In this document: piece by piece, positions 25,944 through 35,368 of the stretch | How the letters are laid out: each line of letters starts with the position of its first letter | Numbering within the stretch: position 1 is the first letter of the stretch | Origin: Flavobacterium sp. ov086 | Lineage (GTDB): Bacteria > Bacteroidota > Bacteroidia > Flavobacteriales > Flavobacteriaceae | Direction of reading: 5' to 3' | NCBI RefSeq assembly: GCF_900187965.1 | Contig: NZ_FZNL01000003.1 | Span: 124,001-188,000, forward strand | Length of the DNA stretch: 64,000 nt | Notes under the pieces: model-generated | What the model was told of the DNA's origin: nothing | The model's database searches: none | The model's input: the letters and a program-made list of their open reading frames with translations, nothing else | Position numbers and translations under genes: made by a program

Positions 25944-26144
25944 ATGAAAAAACTAATACTTTTTGTCGCTTTTGCGTCATTATTCACGATATTTTCTTGT
26001 ACTCCTGAGGAGTATGAGACACAACCAAAAAAGGAAACTGAAAAAGTTATTAATCCTTCAAAACCAACTTATGCTGATGGTCCTGGTGACGACGGTACTA
26101 TACGACCGAAACCACCAATCAAAACACCAGGTGGTGATGAATAA
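25944..26144 (+). CDS. Cassette B small lipoprotein with Gly/Pro/Asp-rich tail
   Basis: This 66-residue protein has a signal peptide with lipobox FTIFSC (Cys19). The mature part starts TPEEYETQPKK and ends in a tail with GPGDDG and PGGDE. It shares length, lipobox, the E-Y/F-E-T motif and the tail with the cassette A lipoprotein although the middle has diverged. It lies between leader copy C and the kinase, which starts 53 bases after its stop. Confidence 0.75.
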   Translation: MKKLILFVAFASLFTIFSCTPEEYETQPKKETEKVINPSKPTYADGPGDDGTIRPKPPIKTPGGDE

Positions 26145-26179
26145 ATAAATATTTTTAGTATCTAATTAATTACTATTTT

Positions 26180-26219
26180 CGGGGAAAGTAAATTTATATG
26201 TTACGGTCCCCGTTTTTTT
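26180..26219 (+). terminator. Terminator-like hairpin overlapping the kinase start codon (copy B)
   Basis: CGGGGA (26180-26185) pairs with TCCCCG (26207-26212), with an inner GTAA/TTAC pair and a T7 tract. The kinase ATG (26198-26200) lies in the loop. Compared with copy A the inner pair is extended by matched changes on both sides. Confidence 0.75.
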
Positions 26220-27907
26220 ATTTTATTATACTTCTTTTTCTTTTTTCGTGTACCGAAAAAAAAACCAATAATACAAATACCAAATCTATAGAAAAAGAGG
26301 CACTTAGTTTACGAGATAAAGCATCTGAACATTACGATAAACAAAACTTCAATACCGCATTTTACGAGTATAATAAGTCAAAACTGCTTTTTGAAAAATT
26401 AAAAGACAGTGCTAATATTGGATACATACTTACTATAATGGCATCAATTCAGCAAGTCAACGGAGATTACTATGGGAGTAAAGAAACCGTAACCGAAGCA
26501 TTACCTTATATTAAAAAAAATAATGAGTATACCGCCACTATAAATAATATATTAGGTATTGCTGATAAAGAGCTTTCTCTTTATGACGATGCCATTCATT
26601 CTTATAAAAAAGCAGCCAATGACTATCAAGATCCTATTTACAAGCAAGGACCTTTAAGTAATATTGCAGCTGTTTATATCCAACAAAAAAAATACGATCA
26701 GGCAATCACTCTTTTAGAATCCCTTTTAAGTAAAAAAATACTAAAAGAGAAAGGGCAGGAAACTCGCGAAGCCAGATTTCAGGATAACCTGGGTTATGCT
26801 TACTTCAAGAAAGGAATCGAGGAAAAAGGATTTCTTTTAATGAAAGGTGCGCTTCAGACAAGAAATGAATTTAAGGACACTTACGGAAGTATAGAAAGCT
26901 ATTTGCATCTTGCCGATTATTACGCTAAAAAAGACATTCAAAAATCAGACGAGAGTGCTCTTGCGGCGTACAATGCGGCCACAAAACTATATAGTGTTGA
27001 CGAAAGATTAGAAGCGTTACAAATTTTAATTTCTAATAATCACAGTAACCAAACTGGCAAATATGTGCAAAAGTATTTTACTTTAAACGACAGTCTTATT
27101 AAAGTTAGAAATAACTTTAAAAACAAGTTTGCCAAAATAAAATACGATGCTAAAAAAGAAAAAGACGAAAATGCAAAACTTCGTTTAGAAAAAGCAGTAA
27201 CCCAATTATCTCTTCAAAGAGCCAAATATCTAAGAATCGTATTTGTGATAGTTTTTATCTTTTTAGTCATTCTAATAGCCATTCTAATACGTTATTATAA
27301 AAATAAAAACAAAGCCATAGAATTTAAAACTTCGTACAATACCGAAACCCGAATTGCAAAAAAAATCCACGATGAGTTGGCAAATGACGTTTACAATGTA
27401 ATTGCTTTTGCCGAATCTCAATTAGTATCTCAGGATAGTACCCGAGAAAATCTACTCGAAAAATTAGATGATATTTACGGACGTGTCAGAGGAATTTCAA
27501 GAGAAAACAACAGAATTGAAACTGGCATAGATTTTACCGGCAGCATAAAAGAAATGCTTTCGGCTTACAATACCACCGAAAGAAATATCATGGTTACCAA
27601 TTTAGAAGATATGAATTGGGAAATGATCGATGATATCAAAAAGGTCACTATTAGCCGAATTTTACAGGAATTACTAGTGAATATGAAGAAACACAGTGAG
27701 GCAAATCTGGTTGTTATAAAATTCGACAACGATCAAAAATCAATCTTAATGAACTATACCGATAACGGTAAAGGCTGCGAAAAAACTAAGATTGCAAAAA
27801 ATGGGCTCAAAAACATGGAAAGCCGTGTTGAAGTAGTAAAAGGAACTATTGCTTTTGACACAGAACCTGATAAAGGCTTTAAAGTAAAGATAGCTATACC
27901 TAAATAG
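26198..27907 (+). CDS. Cassette B sensor histidine kinase: lipobox, TPRs, membrane segment, HisKA_3-type core
   Basis: This 569-residue protein is a paralogue of the kinase at 15287 with the same length, the same MLRSPFF start, lipobox Cys18 (FLFSC) and phosphoacceptor His391 (KIHDELANDV). TPR-like helices (about 40-300, with NGDYYGSKET and EALPYIKK shared between paralogues) precede a membrane segment (about 347-366). ATPase motifs are LLVNMKKHS, NYTDNGKGCE and the terminal FDTEPDKGFKVKI. No response regulator follows; a hairpin repeat and the convergent efflux operon come next. It may signal through the regulator of cassette A. Confidence 0.88.
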   Translation: MLRSPFFYFIILLFLFSCTEKKTNNTNTKSIEKEALSLRDKASEHYDKQNFNTAFYEYNKSKLLFEKLKDSANIGYILTIMASIQQVNGDYYGSKETVTEALPYIKKNNEYTATINNILGIADKELSLYDDAIHSYKKAANDYQDPIYKQGPLSNIAAVYIQQKKYDQAITLLESLLSKKILKEKGQETREARFQDNLGYAYFKKGIEEKGFLLMKGALQTRNEFKDTYGSIESYLHLADYYAKKDIQKSDESALAAYNAATKLYSVDERLEALQILISNNHSNQTGKYVQKYFTLNDSLIKVRNNFKNKFAKIKYDAKKEKDENAKLRLEKAVTQLSLQRAKYLRIVFVIVFIFLVILIAILIRYYKNKNKAIEFKTSYNTETRIAKKIHDELANDVYNVIAFAESQLVSQDSTRENLLEKLDDIYGRVRGISRENNRIETGIDFTGSIKEMLSAYNTTERNIMVTNLEDMNWEMIDDIKKVTISRILQELLVNMKKHSEANLVVIKFDNDQKSILMNYTDNGKGCEKTKIAKNGLKNMESRVEVVKGTIAFDTEPDKGFKVKIAIPK

Positions 27908-27932
27908 GGACAAATCATCAGTTATTTTATAA

Positions 27933-28012
27933 GGAGCTATTTCCAGCTATCCGTTATATCTTTTCTTGTAAAGAAAGCAAGAAAAGGATACCGCTGCTAT
28001 CTGGGCTAGGGA
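27933..28012. repeat. REP-like hairpin repeat (GCTATCC...GGATACCGCT family)
   Basis: CTATCCGTTATATCTTTTCTTG and its partial complement CAAGAAAAGGATACCGC flank a short loop. Related copies occur at 45808-45900, 52822-52950 and 58678-58801. Confidence 0.7.
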
Positions 28013-28064
28013 ATCAAATTTTATAAGAAACTTCAATGTTTAATTACCTCTACACTTTTAAATA

Positions 28065-28103
28065 TAAAAAAACCTCCCAGAATTTTACTTCTGGAAGGCC
28101 CCT
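28065..28103 (-). terminator. Terminator of the efflux operon
   Basis: Read on the minus strand: CCTTCCAGAA, loop GTAAAA, TTCTGGGAGG and T7. It lies 27 bases after the outer membrane factor stop. Confidence 0.85.
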
Positions 28104-28129
28104 ACTAATAACTAATTAAAATAGGCATT

Positions 28130-29581
28130 CTATTTCCAACCGCCGCCTAGGTCTCTGTAAACATGAACCGCAGCATTCAGTTGTTCTTTTTTAGTATCTA
28201 CTAATTCTAATTTCGCTTCTAACGCATCACGTTGCGTCATTAAAACTTCGAAATAATCAACTCTCGCTGACTTGAATAAATCATTAGAAACATCTATTGA
28301 TGTGTTTAAAGCATCAACTTGTTGCGATTTAAGATCATATCCTTTTTGTAAGTTTTCGATCTTAGAAAGTTGGTTTGACACTTCTAAATAAGCATTCAAA
28401 ACCGTACGATCATAATTATATAATGCCTGAAGCTGTCTTGCGTTTGCACTTGCGAATTCAGCTTTAATTGCGTTTCTGTTAATCAATGGCGCAGCCAAAT
28501 CTCCTGCTAAAGAATATAACAAAGATTCTGGAAACGTAAACAAATAAGCAGGCTTGAAAGCATTTACTCCAATTGCAGCCGAAATATCCAATGATGGATA
28601 AAATTCAGCACGTGCTACTTTCACATCCAGTTTTGCAGCCACAAGCTCTAATTCTGCTTGTTTAACATCTGGACGATTTGCTAATAATTGAGATGGAATT
28701 CCAGAACTGACAGCAGCAGGTAATAAGCTTAAGAAATTAGTACTACTTGTTCTTTTGATTTCCTGTGGATATCTACCCAACAAAAAGTTGATTTTATTCT
28801 CCGCTTCTTTTATTTGCTGACGAATATCAAACTCCATACTTTTTGAAGTTAGAACCTCTGCTTCAAACTTCTTAACACCAAGTTCTGTCGCTCTTGCAGC
28901 CTGCTTCTGAATTTTTACAATTTCTAAAGCGTTTGACTGTAATTTAATCGTTTGGTTTATAATATCCAATTGATTATCCAAAGCCAATAATTCGTAATAA
29001 GAATCGGCAACTTCAGCAATAAGGTTTGTAATCACAAAGTTTTTACCTTCAACAGTAGCCAAATATCTGTTTAATGCCGCTTTTTTAGAATTGCGTAATT
29101 TTTTCCAGATATCCACTTCCCAATTGGCGTAAGCCGAAATAGTAAAATCTCCCAACGGATCAGGAGTTTCTACTCCAGGTTTGATTTCTGTAGTAGCATC
29201 ACCCGCACCCTGACTAGTATATCTACCTACTTTTTCTACTCCAGCTCCGGCGCGAACACCAACTGTTGGTAATAAAAGTCCTTTTTTTACACGAATATCA
29301 TTTTTAGCAATTTCAATTTCCTGCAAAGTGATATTTAATTCCTGATTATTTTTCAGGGCAACATCAATTAAATCAACAAGATTTTGATCTTTAAAGTAAT
29401 CTTTCCAGACTAAAGCTGAGGTATTATTGTTTGCGTCCTGAGTTTGGGTTGTTGTGCCAAACGATTCAGGAACTGGTGTACTGGTTGTAGGTGCTGCCTC
29501 AGGCGCAGGGGCTTTACACCCTGCAACCGTAAGACATATACCTAACGCAATACCATATTGATATGATTTGAATTTATACAT
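28130..29581 (-). CDS. RND efflux outer membrane factor lipoprotein (TolC/NodT family)
   Basis: The start is placed at the ATG giving MYKFKSYQYG (483 residues). The longer frame uses TTG. The lipobox is LTVAGC. Two OEP repeats follow, with typical TISAYANWEVDIWKKLRN and RPDVKQAELELVAAKLDVKVARAEFYPSL motifs. It forms the outer membrane exit duct of the tripartite pump. The start overlaps the RND transporter stop by eight bases, which fits translational coupling. Confidence 0.92.
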   Translation of the reverse strand: MYKFKSYQYGIALGICLTVAGCKAPAPEAAPTTSTPVPESFGTTTQTQDANNNTSALVWKDYFKDQNLVDLIDVALKNNQELNITLQEIEIAKNDIRVKKGLLLPTVGVRAGAGVEKVGRYTSQGAGDATTEIKPGVETPDPLGDFTISAYANWEVDIWKKLRNSKKAALNRYLATVEGKNFVITNLIAEVADSYYELLALDNQLDIINQTIKLQSNALEIVKIQKQAARATELGVKKFEAEVLTSKSMEFDIRQQIKEAENKINFLLGRYPQEIKRTSSTNFLSLLPAAVSSGIPSQLLANRPDVKQAELELVAAKLDVKVARAEFYPSLDISAAIGVNAFKPAYLFTFPESLLYSLAGDLAAPLINRNAIKAEFASANARQLQALYNYDRTVLNAYLEVSNQLSKIENLQKGYDLKSQQVDALNTSIDVSNDLFKSARVDYFEVLMTQRDALEAKLELVDTKKEQLNAAVHVYRDLGGGWK

Positions 29582-32500
29582 GATTGTTATCAATTTCTTC
29601 TGTTAATGGATTTTCTTCTTCATGTTTTACCAATTTATATTTCTCTGCAATTTTGGCAAAAATGAAATACAAGCCCGGAATTACAAATACCCCACAAATA
29701 GTACCTATAAGCATACCTCCGGCAGCTGCAGTACCAATGGTTCTGTTACCAATTTTACCCGGACCAGTAGCAAAAGCAAGTGGCAATAATCCCGCAATAA
29801 AAGCAAAAGAAGTCATCAAAATAGGACGGAACCTCGCTTTCGCTCCCTCCATTGCGGCTTCAAGTACTGATCTTCCTGCTGCATGTCGCTGTATCGCAAA
29901 CTCTACAATCAACACGGCATTTTTACCCAGTAAACCAATAAGCATTACCATCGCAACCTGAGCATAAATATTGTTTTCTAATCCTGTTAATTTCAATAAT
30001 AAGAAAGCTCCAAAAATACCTGCCGGTAAAGAAAGAATTACTGATAATGGTAAAATAAAACTTTCGTATTGAGCTGCTAATACTAGGTAAACGAATCCTA
30101 AACAAATTAAGAATACCCAAATAGCCTGATTACCCTGAGCAACCTCATCTGCAGAGATACCTGCCCAATCAATATCATAACCTCTTGGTAATTTTTTAGC
30201 GGCAACTTCCTGAATAACTTTAATTGCTGTACCAGAACTATAACCTGCCGCTGCAGAACCACTAATTTGTGTAGAAGTGTACATGTTATGTCTTGTAATC
30301 TCAGAAAGTCCGTATACTTTTTCTAATCTCATAAAAGCAGAAAAAGGAACCATTTCATCACGATTATTTTTCACATAAAGTTTTAAGATATCATCTGGCT
30401 GAGCGCGGTATTCTGGCGAAGCCTGAACGATTACTTTATAGTTAATTCCGTATTTAATGAAACTAATTTCGTAGTTACTACCCACAAGAGTTGACAAAGT
30501 ATTCATGGCGTTTTCGATAGAAACTCCTTTTTGCTGTGCCATATCATTGTCTACCTTCATCATATATTGAGGGAAACTAGAACTATAAAAGCTGAACACG
30601 TTAGACAATTCCGGATGAGTGTTTAACTCTTTCACAAAATCATTATTTACCTGCTCCATTTTTTTGTAATCATTAGAACCTGTTTTGTCTAACAAACGAA
30701 GCTCAAATCCTCCGGCAGCACCATATCCTGGTACAGCAGGCGGTTGAAAAAATTCGATGTTAGCTCCTGCAATGTCTTTAGATTTTTCTTCCATTTCGGC
30801 CATAATCTCAAGAACAGAATGCTTTCTGTCACTCCAGTCTTTAAGGTTAACCAAACAAGTTCCTGAGTTAGAACCTGTACCTTCAGACAGAATTTCATAA
30901 CCTGCTAATGAAGAAACAGATTTTACACCATCAATTTTCTCCGCAATTTTTTGCAGTCTTTCTGCAATATTATTCGTTCTTTCTAATGAAGAACCCGGTG
31001 GTGTTTGAATTACAGCATAAAACATACCCTGATCCTCATTCGGGATAAATCCAGAAGGAACAGAACTACTAATCAACCATGTTCCGGCACAAAAACCAAG
31101 AAGCGCAATAATTGTAACGGCTCTTCTGTTTACAATTTTAGCTAATAGGTTTTGGTATTTTCCTTGTGCTAAATTGAATTTATTATTGAATCCATCTATA
31201 AATATATTTACAGGCGTTTTCTTTTTAACCTCGCCATGATTGTTTTTTAACATCATCGCACAAAGTGCCGGTGTCAAAGTCAAAGCCACAATACCAGAAA
31301 GGATAATCGCCGTTGCCATAGTTACAGAGAACTGTCTGTAAAATACCCCAACCGGACCAGACATAAATGCAACCGGAATAAATACCGCTGCCATTAAGAA
31401 TGTAATCGCTATAATCGCTCCTGCAATTTCGTGCATCGCTTTTTTAGTTGCTTTGAGTGGTGAGAGATGTTCTTCCTCCATCTTGGCGTGAACAGCTTCA
31501 ATTACTACAATCGCATCATCGACGACGACCCCAATCGCTAGAACTAAAGCAAATAATGTAATTAAGTTCAATGAAATATCAAAGAATGTCATGAACACAA
31601 ACGTACCAATCAAAGATACAGGTACCGCAATTGCCGGAATAACCGTCGAACGCCAGTCTCCTAAGAAAAGGAATACCACAATACCTACCAAAATAAATGC
31701 TTCTACAAGAGTATGAATTACTTTTTCGATAGAAGCATCAAGGAATTTAGAAACGTCATACGAAATTTCATAATCCATTCCTTTAGGGAATCTTTGCTTG
31801 ATTTTTTCTAATTTAGCTTTTACCTCTTCAATAACCTGATTGGCATTACTACCAAATGATTGTTTCAATACAATAGCCGCAGAAGGTCTACCATTTAAGT
31901 TCGAATAGATATCGTACATCGAACTACCAAATTCTACTTTCGCAACATCTTTCAAGCGTAAAAGTTCCCCGTTAGCGTTTGATTTTACTACGATATTCTC
32001 ATATTGTTCTTTGGTTGTAAAACGTCCTGAATATTTTAATACATATTCAAATGCCTGAGAACGTTTACCGGAACTTTCTCCTGTTTTACCAGGTGAAGCT
32101 TCTAAACTCTGACTTGATAATGCTTCCATTATTTCATCTGCAGAAATTTTATAAGCCAACATACGATCCGGTTTTAACCAAATACGCATTGCATATTCAC
32201 GTGTTCCTAAGATATCTCCGGAACCAATACCATTTACCCTTTTTAATTCAGAAAGTACGTTGATATCAGCATAGTTATACAAGAACTTCATGTCGGTATT
32301 TTTGTCTGTACTGTAAAGATTCACATACATCAACATACTCGGTACTTCTCGGGTAATTTTGATACCCTCTCTAATAACTAATGGAGGTAGCTTATTAGTA
32401 ACCGAAGCTACACGGTTTTGAACGTTGATCGCAGCCTGATTAGGATCTGTTCCTAAGTTAAAAACTACTTTGATCGTAGCTTCACCATCATTTCCGGCAT

Positions 32501-32741
32501 CAGAAGCCATGTATTTCATTCCGGGAACTCCATTTAAGGCTCTTTCCAAAGGAATTACAACCGCCTTGATCATTAATTCACCGTTAGATCCTGGATAATC
32601 CGCGGTAACATTCACCATTGGTGGTGAAATTGTAGGGAACTGTGTAATTGGTAAACTTAATACCGACAATACCCCTAAAAAGACAATTATAAGCGATATC
32701 ACTATCGACAATACAGGTCTTTGAATAAATTTATTAAACAT
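29574..32741 (-). CDS. RND multidrug efflux inner membrane transporter (HAE1/AcrB type)
   Basis: This 1055-residue protein has 12 membrane helices and two large periplasmic loops. TM4 carries the proton relay Asp-Asp (GVVVDDAIVVIEA); other signatures are FNKFIQRPVLSIVISL at the start and GLLGKNAVLIVEFA near TM10. It exports hydrophobic drugs or other toxic compounds with the fusion protein and outer membrane factor of the same operon. The specific substrates cannot be read from the sequence. Confidence 0.95.
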   Translation of the reverse strand: MFNKFIQRPVLSIVISLIIVFLGVLSVLSLPITQFPTISPPMVNVTADYPGSNGELMIKAVVIPLERALNGVPGMKYMASDAGNDGEATIKVVFNLGTDPNQAAINVQNRVASVTNKLPPLVIREGIKITREVPSMLMYVNLYSTDKNTDMKFLYNYADINVLSELKRVNGIGSGDILGTREYAMRIWLKPDRMLAYKISADEIMEALSSQSLEASPGKTGESSGKRSQAFEYVLKYSGRFTTKEQYENIVVKSNANGELLRLKDVAKVEFGSSMYDIYSNLNGRPSAAIVLKQSFGSNANQVIEEVKAKLEKIKQRFPKGMDYEISYDVSKFLDASIEKVIHTLVEAFILVGIVVFLFLGDWRSTVIPAIAVPVSLIGTFVFMTFFDISLNLITLFALVLAIGVVVDDAIVVIEAVHAKMEEEHLSPLKATKKAMHEIAGAIIAITFLMAAVFIPVAFMSGPVGVFYRQFSVTMATAIILSGIVALTLTPALCAMMLKNNHGEVKKKTPVNIFIDGFNNKFNLAQGKYQNLLAKIVNRRAVTIIALLGFCAGTWLISSSVPSGFIPNEDQGMFYAVIQTPPGSSLERTNNIAERLQKIAEKIDGVKSVSSLAGYEILSEGTGSNSGTCLVNLKDWSDRKHSVLEIMAEMEEKSKDIAGANIEFFQPPAVPGYGAAGGFELRLLDKTGSNDYKKMEQVNNDFVKELNTHPELSNVFSFYSSSFPQYMMKVDNDMAQQKGVSIENAMNTLSTLVGSNYEISFIKYGINYKVIVQASPEYRAQPDDILKLYVKNNRDEMVPFSAFMRLEKVYGLSEITRHNMYTSTQISGSAAAGYSSGTAIKVIQEVAAKKLPRGYDIDWAGISADEVAQGNQAIWVFLICLGFVYLVLAAQYESFILPLSVILSLPAGIFGAFLLLKLTGLENNIYAQVAMVMLIGLLGKNAVLIVEFAIQRHAAGRSVLEAAMEGAKARFRPILMTSFAFIAGLLPLAFATGPGKIGNRTIGTAAAGGMLIGTICGVFVIPGLYFIFAKIAEKYKLVKHEEENPLTEEIDNNHV

Positions 32742-32877
32742 TTTATATTTTTTTAATGATTAAACCAAATAGGAGTAAAACATGGTAATAGGTGAAATGT
32801 ATACTGTAAAATGTGAAAAGCAAATCGCTGCTCAACACTATAAACCATTACTGAATACTGACACTGGATACTGCTAC

Positions 32878-33960
32878 TTACTCTGCTTTTACGCGCAAAT
32901 GATTCATTACCTCTTTTGGAGATTGGAATTCATATTTAATTTTGTCATTCTCTTTTACCTTCTGAACTCCTTCAAGTAAAATTTTATCATTTTGAGTAAC
33001 TCCACTTTTAACCACATACAAATCAGGGATTTCGCCTGAAATTGTTATTTCTCTGGAATTTACTTTATTGTTTTTATCAATAACAAAAAGATATTTTTTA
33101 TCCTGAATTTCATAAGTTGCTTTTTGCGGAATTATGATCGCATTTTTAAGAGGCACTAACATTTTAACTTGTCCTGTTTCTCCGTTTCTAAGCAATTTAT
33201 CTGAATTAGGGAATCGTGCTCTAAAAGCAATATTTCCGGTTTCATTATTAAATTCACTTTCGATAAGTTCTACCTTTCCTTTTTCTTTGAAAGTATCACC
33301 ATTGGCTAAAACCAAGCTTACTTTATTATCAGCACGATCTTTTACATCTGTTTGATATTGAATATATTCAGGCTCTGAAACATTGAAATAAGCAAACATC
33401 TGACTGTTGTCTGAAAGACTTGTCATTAATTCACCTTCGTCAATAAGACTTCCTAATTTTAATGGAATACGATCGATAGTTCCGTCAAACGGAGCTCTGA
33501 TTTCTGTAAATGATAAGTGAAGTTTTGCTAATGCAACCTCAGCTTTTGCTGATTGTAGTTTTGCCTGAGCAACACTCAATTCGTTTTTAGAAACGATATT
33601 TTTATCTGCCAGTAATTTTGAATTTTGCAATTCTATTTCTACTGATCTTTGTTCAGCCTGTGCTTTAAGCAATTCAGCCTGATACATATTTGGCATAATT
33701 TTAAACAACAGTTGTCCTTTTTTTACAAACTGTCCTTCATCAACATAAATGTTTTGTAGAAACCCTTTTTCCTGAGCACGGATTTCTATGTTACGTACAG
33801 ATTTAATCTGAGAAACATATTCTTTTACAAACGAAGTATCAATTAGTACCGGATTTGTTGCGGTAAATTTTTCCACTTCTTCTTTTTCTTCTTTTTTAGT
33901 TGTACAACTAGTAAGGCACACTAGGCCAATTAGGCCTGTGAACAAGATAATTCTTTTCAT
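32878..33960 (-). CDS. RND efflux periplasmic adaptor (membrane fusion protein)
   Basis: This 360-residue lipoprotein has a lipobox in CLTSC, then a lipoyl/barrel-sandwich half (GFLQNIYVDEGQFVKKGQLLFKI), an alpha-hairpin (about 90-145) and beta-barrel (FTEIRAPFDGTIDRIPLKLGSLIDEG). It is the first gene of the three-gene efflux operon. A 136-base gap separates it from the transporter gene; nothing clear is visible there, and the short ORF at 32782 on the other strand is not credible. Confidence 0.93.
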   Translation of the reverse strand: MKRIILFTGLIGLVCLTSCTTKKEEKEEVEKFTATNPVLIDTSFVKEYVSQIKSVRNIEIRAQEKGFLQNIYVDEGQFVKKGQLLFKIMPNMYQAELLKAQAEQRSVEIELQNSKLLADKNIVSKNELSVAQAKLQSAKAEVALAKLHLSFTEIRAPFDGTIDRIPLKLGSLIDEGELMTSLSDNSQMFAYFNVSEPEYIQYQTDVKDRADNKVSLVLANGDTFKEKGKVELIESEFNNETGNIAFRARFPNSDKLLRNGETGQVKMLVPLKNAIIIPQKATYEIQDKKYLFVIDKNNKVNSREITISGEIPDLYVVKSGVTQNDKILLEGVQKVKENDKIKYEFQSPKEVMNHLRVKAE

Positions 33961-34134
33961 GATTTAGTTTGGAAATTAAGCGATTGGATGCTTGGAATAC
34001 AGAGATTCCTTTGGATGAAAAAATGCATCAGCCAGCCTTAGTCAGAACTTAACTTTCATATAAGAAGAAGTAAAAAAATATACATCAACAAGATATGTAG
34101 ATCACAACTTAGGTAACCGATGTATACTGTTGAA

Positions 34135-34518
34135 TCAAATTCTTAAAACCTGTTGGGTAATGTAGATAGGATTTGAGTTGCCACAAAATGGCACAAAGAA
34201 TTTAAAACGATTATAATCATTTACAATGGTTTGACTTGAAAAGGAAAGGTACCAATTGTCAAGTAAACTGTAATTTGCTGCAAAAAATTTATTCGTAAGT
34301 CCATCCTTAAGATCATCACTTCCAAGATATTCTTCCTCAAGATCTACGTCAGCGTCTTCAATTATTGAAGATCCCTGATCCTGATTTGTGAATTTTATCC
34401 TGTGCTTTTTCTCAAGAGTGTGTTGATGAAAGTTTTGAGGAGTACCAGCATTAAGATATTGCCCTCCGCCTAGCAGAAGGAAATTCATGAATACTAAAAA
34501 TACTATTAACTTTCTCAT
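34135..34518 (-). CDS. Small exported protein of unknown function
   Basis: The start is placed at MRKLIVFLVFMNFLLLGGG (127 residues). The longer frame adds a second hydrophobic stretch that does not look like a protein start. A signal peptide (about 1-23) is followed by a polar region with an acidic cluster (IIEDADVDLEEEYLG) and a C-terminal part rich in aromatic residues ending FCGNSNPIYITQQVLRI. No family was recognised. It stands alone, 174 bases upstream of the efflux operon on the same strand. Confidence 0.6.
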   Translation of the reverse strand: MRKLIVFLVFMNFLLLGGGQYLNAGTPQNFHQHTLEKKHRIKFTNQDQGSSIIEDADVDLEEEYLGSDDLKDGLTNKFFAANYSLLDNWYLSFSSQTIVNDYNRFKFFVPFCGNSNPIYITQQVLRI

Positions 34519-34777
34519 TTGGGTGCGAAAGTAATAAAAGATTGGAATAAAAAAAATAAAATAAGAAAGTCTTAACATGTAGAAACAGACGAAAACGTTT
34601 TCATTTTTTAACAATCATTATTTCATAATTAAATGCAGCCTTTTATGATAAAATAGCAGAGACAAATAACTCGCAAATTAAATTAAGGCTTTTATGAAAG
34701 ATACAATTAGACCAAACCATCAAATTCATAAATATCTGAGGATGTATATTTTATTCTGATAAATTTAGATTCTTTTT

Positions 34778-35182
34778 CTATAACAAAATTTCCATTATCG
34801 TAAATTCTTGTCCTTCTTTTACGAAAATTTCACCCGTATCTATCATTCCAAACTTCTCATAAAATGATTTTTTATTGCTTCTTGCATTGCACCAAATTTT
34901 TCTTAAATCTTGTTCTTTGGCGATTTTAAAAATATAATTTAACAATTCAGATGCAATTCCTTTACCTTGATATTCTTCTAAAGTGGCCAATTTTCTAAAT
35001 TGCATTTCCTGATTAACAACAAAGCAAGAAACTATAGAAACTAGTTTTTCCTGCTCAAAAACTCCAAAATGCGACCCCAGATTATCTTCTTCCAGTTGTA
35101 CAAATTCAACAGGTTTATCCGGCCACATTACTTTGTGTCTAATCTCCCAGGTTTCTGAAGGTTGAATTGTTCTAATTCTCAT
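34778..35182 (-). CDS. GNAT-family N-acetyltransferase
   Basis: The start is set at MRIRTIQPSETWEIRHKVMWP (134 residues). The acetyl-CoA site is in QFRKLATLEEYQGKGIASELLNYIF (R/Q-x-x-G-x-G/A), followed by CNARSNKKSFYEKFGM. It transfers an acetyl group to an unidentified amine substrate. It is monocistronic. Confidence 0.88.
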   Translation of the reverse strand: MRIRTIQPSETWEIRHKVMWPDKPVEFVQLEEDNLGSHFGVFEQEKLVSIVSCFVVNQEMQFRKLATLEEYQGKGIASELLNYIFKIAKEQDLRKIWCNARSNKKSFYEKFGMIDTGEIFVKEGQEFTIMEILL

Positions 35183-35368
35183 TGTTTTATTTTTTTTAGC
35201 ATTCAAATTTAAGATTATTAGATTGTTTTCTAAAGAACAAACATATCGTATTCATTATCAAAAACATACAAAAACAAAAAACACAGATTAACTCAAAATA
35301 AATAAGATAAATCGCTCTATTTTAATTAATAATATTTATTTTTATGTCACCTAAAAACAAATCCCATT

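Noticed and set aside
29584..29961. 125-codon plus-strand ORF antisense to the RND transporter
   Set aside because: It is a complement shadow of a well-conserved membrane protein and has no independent support.
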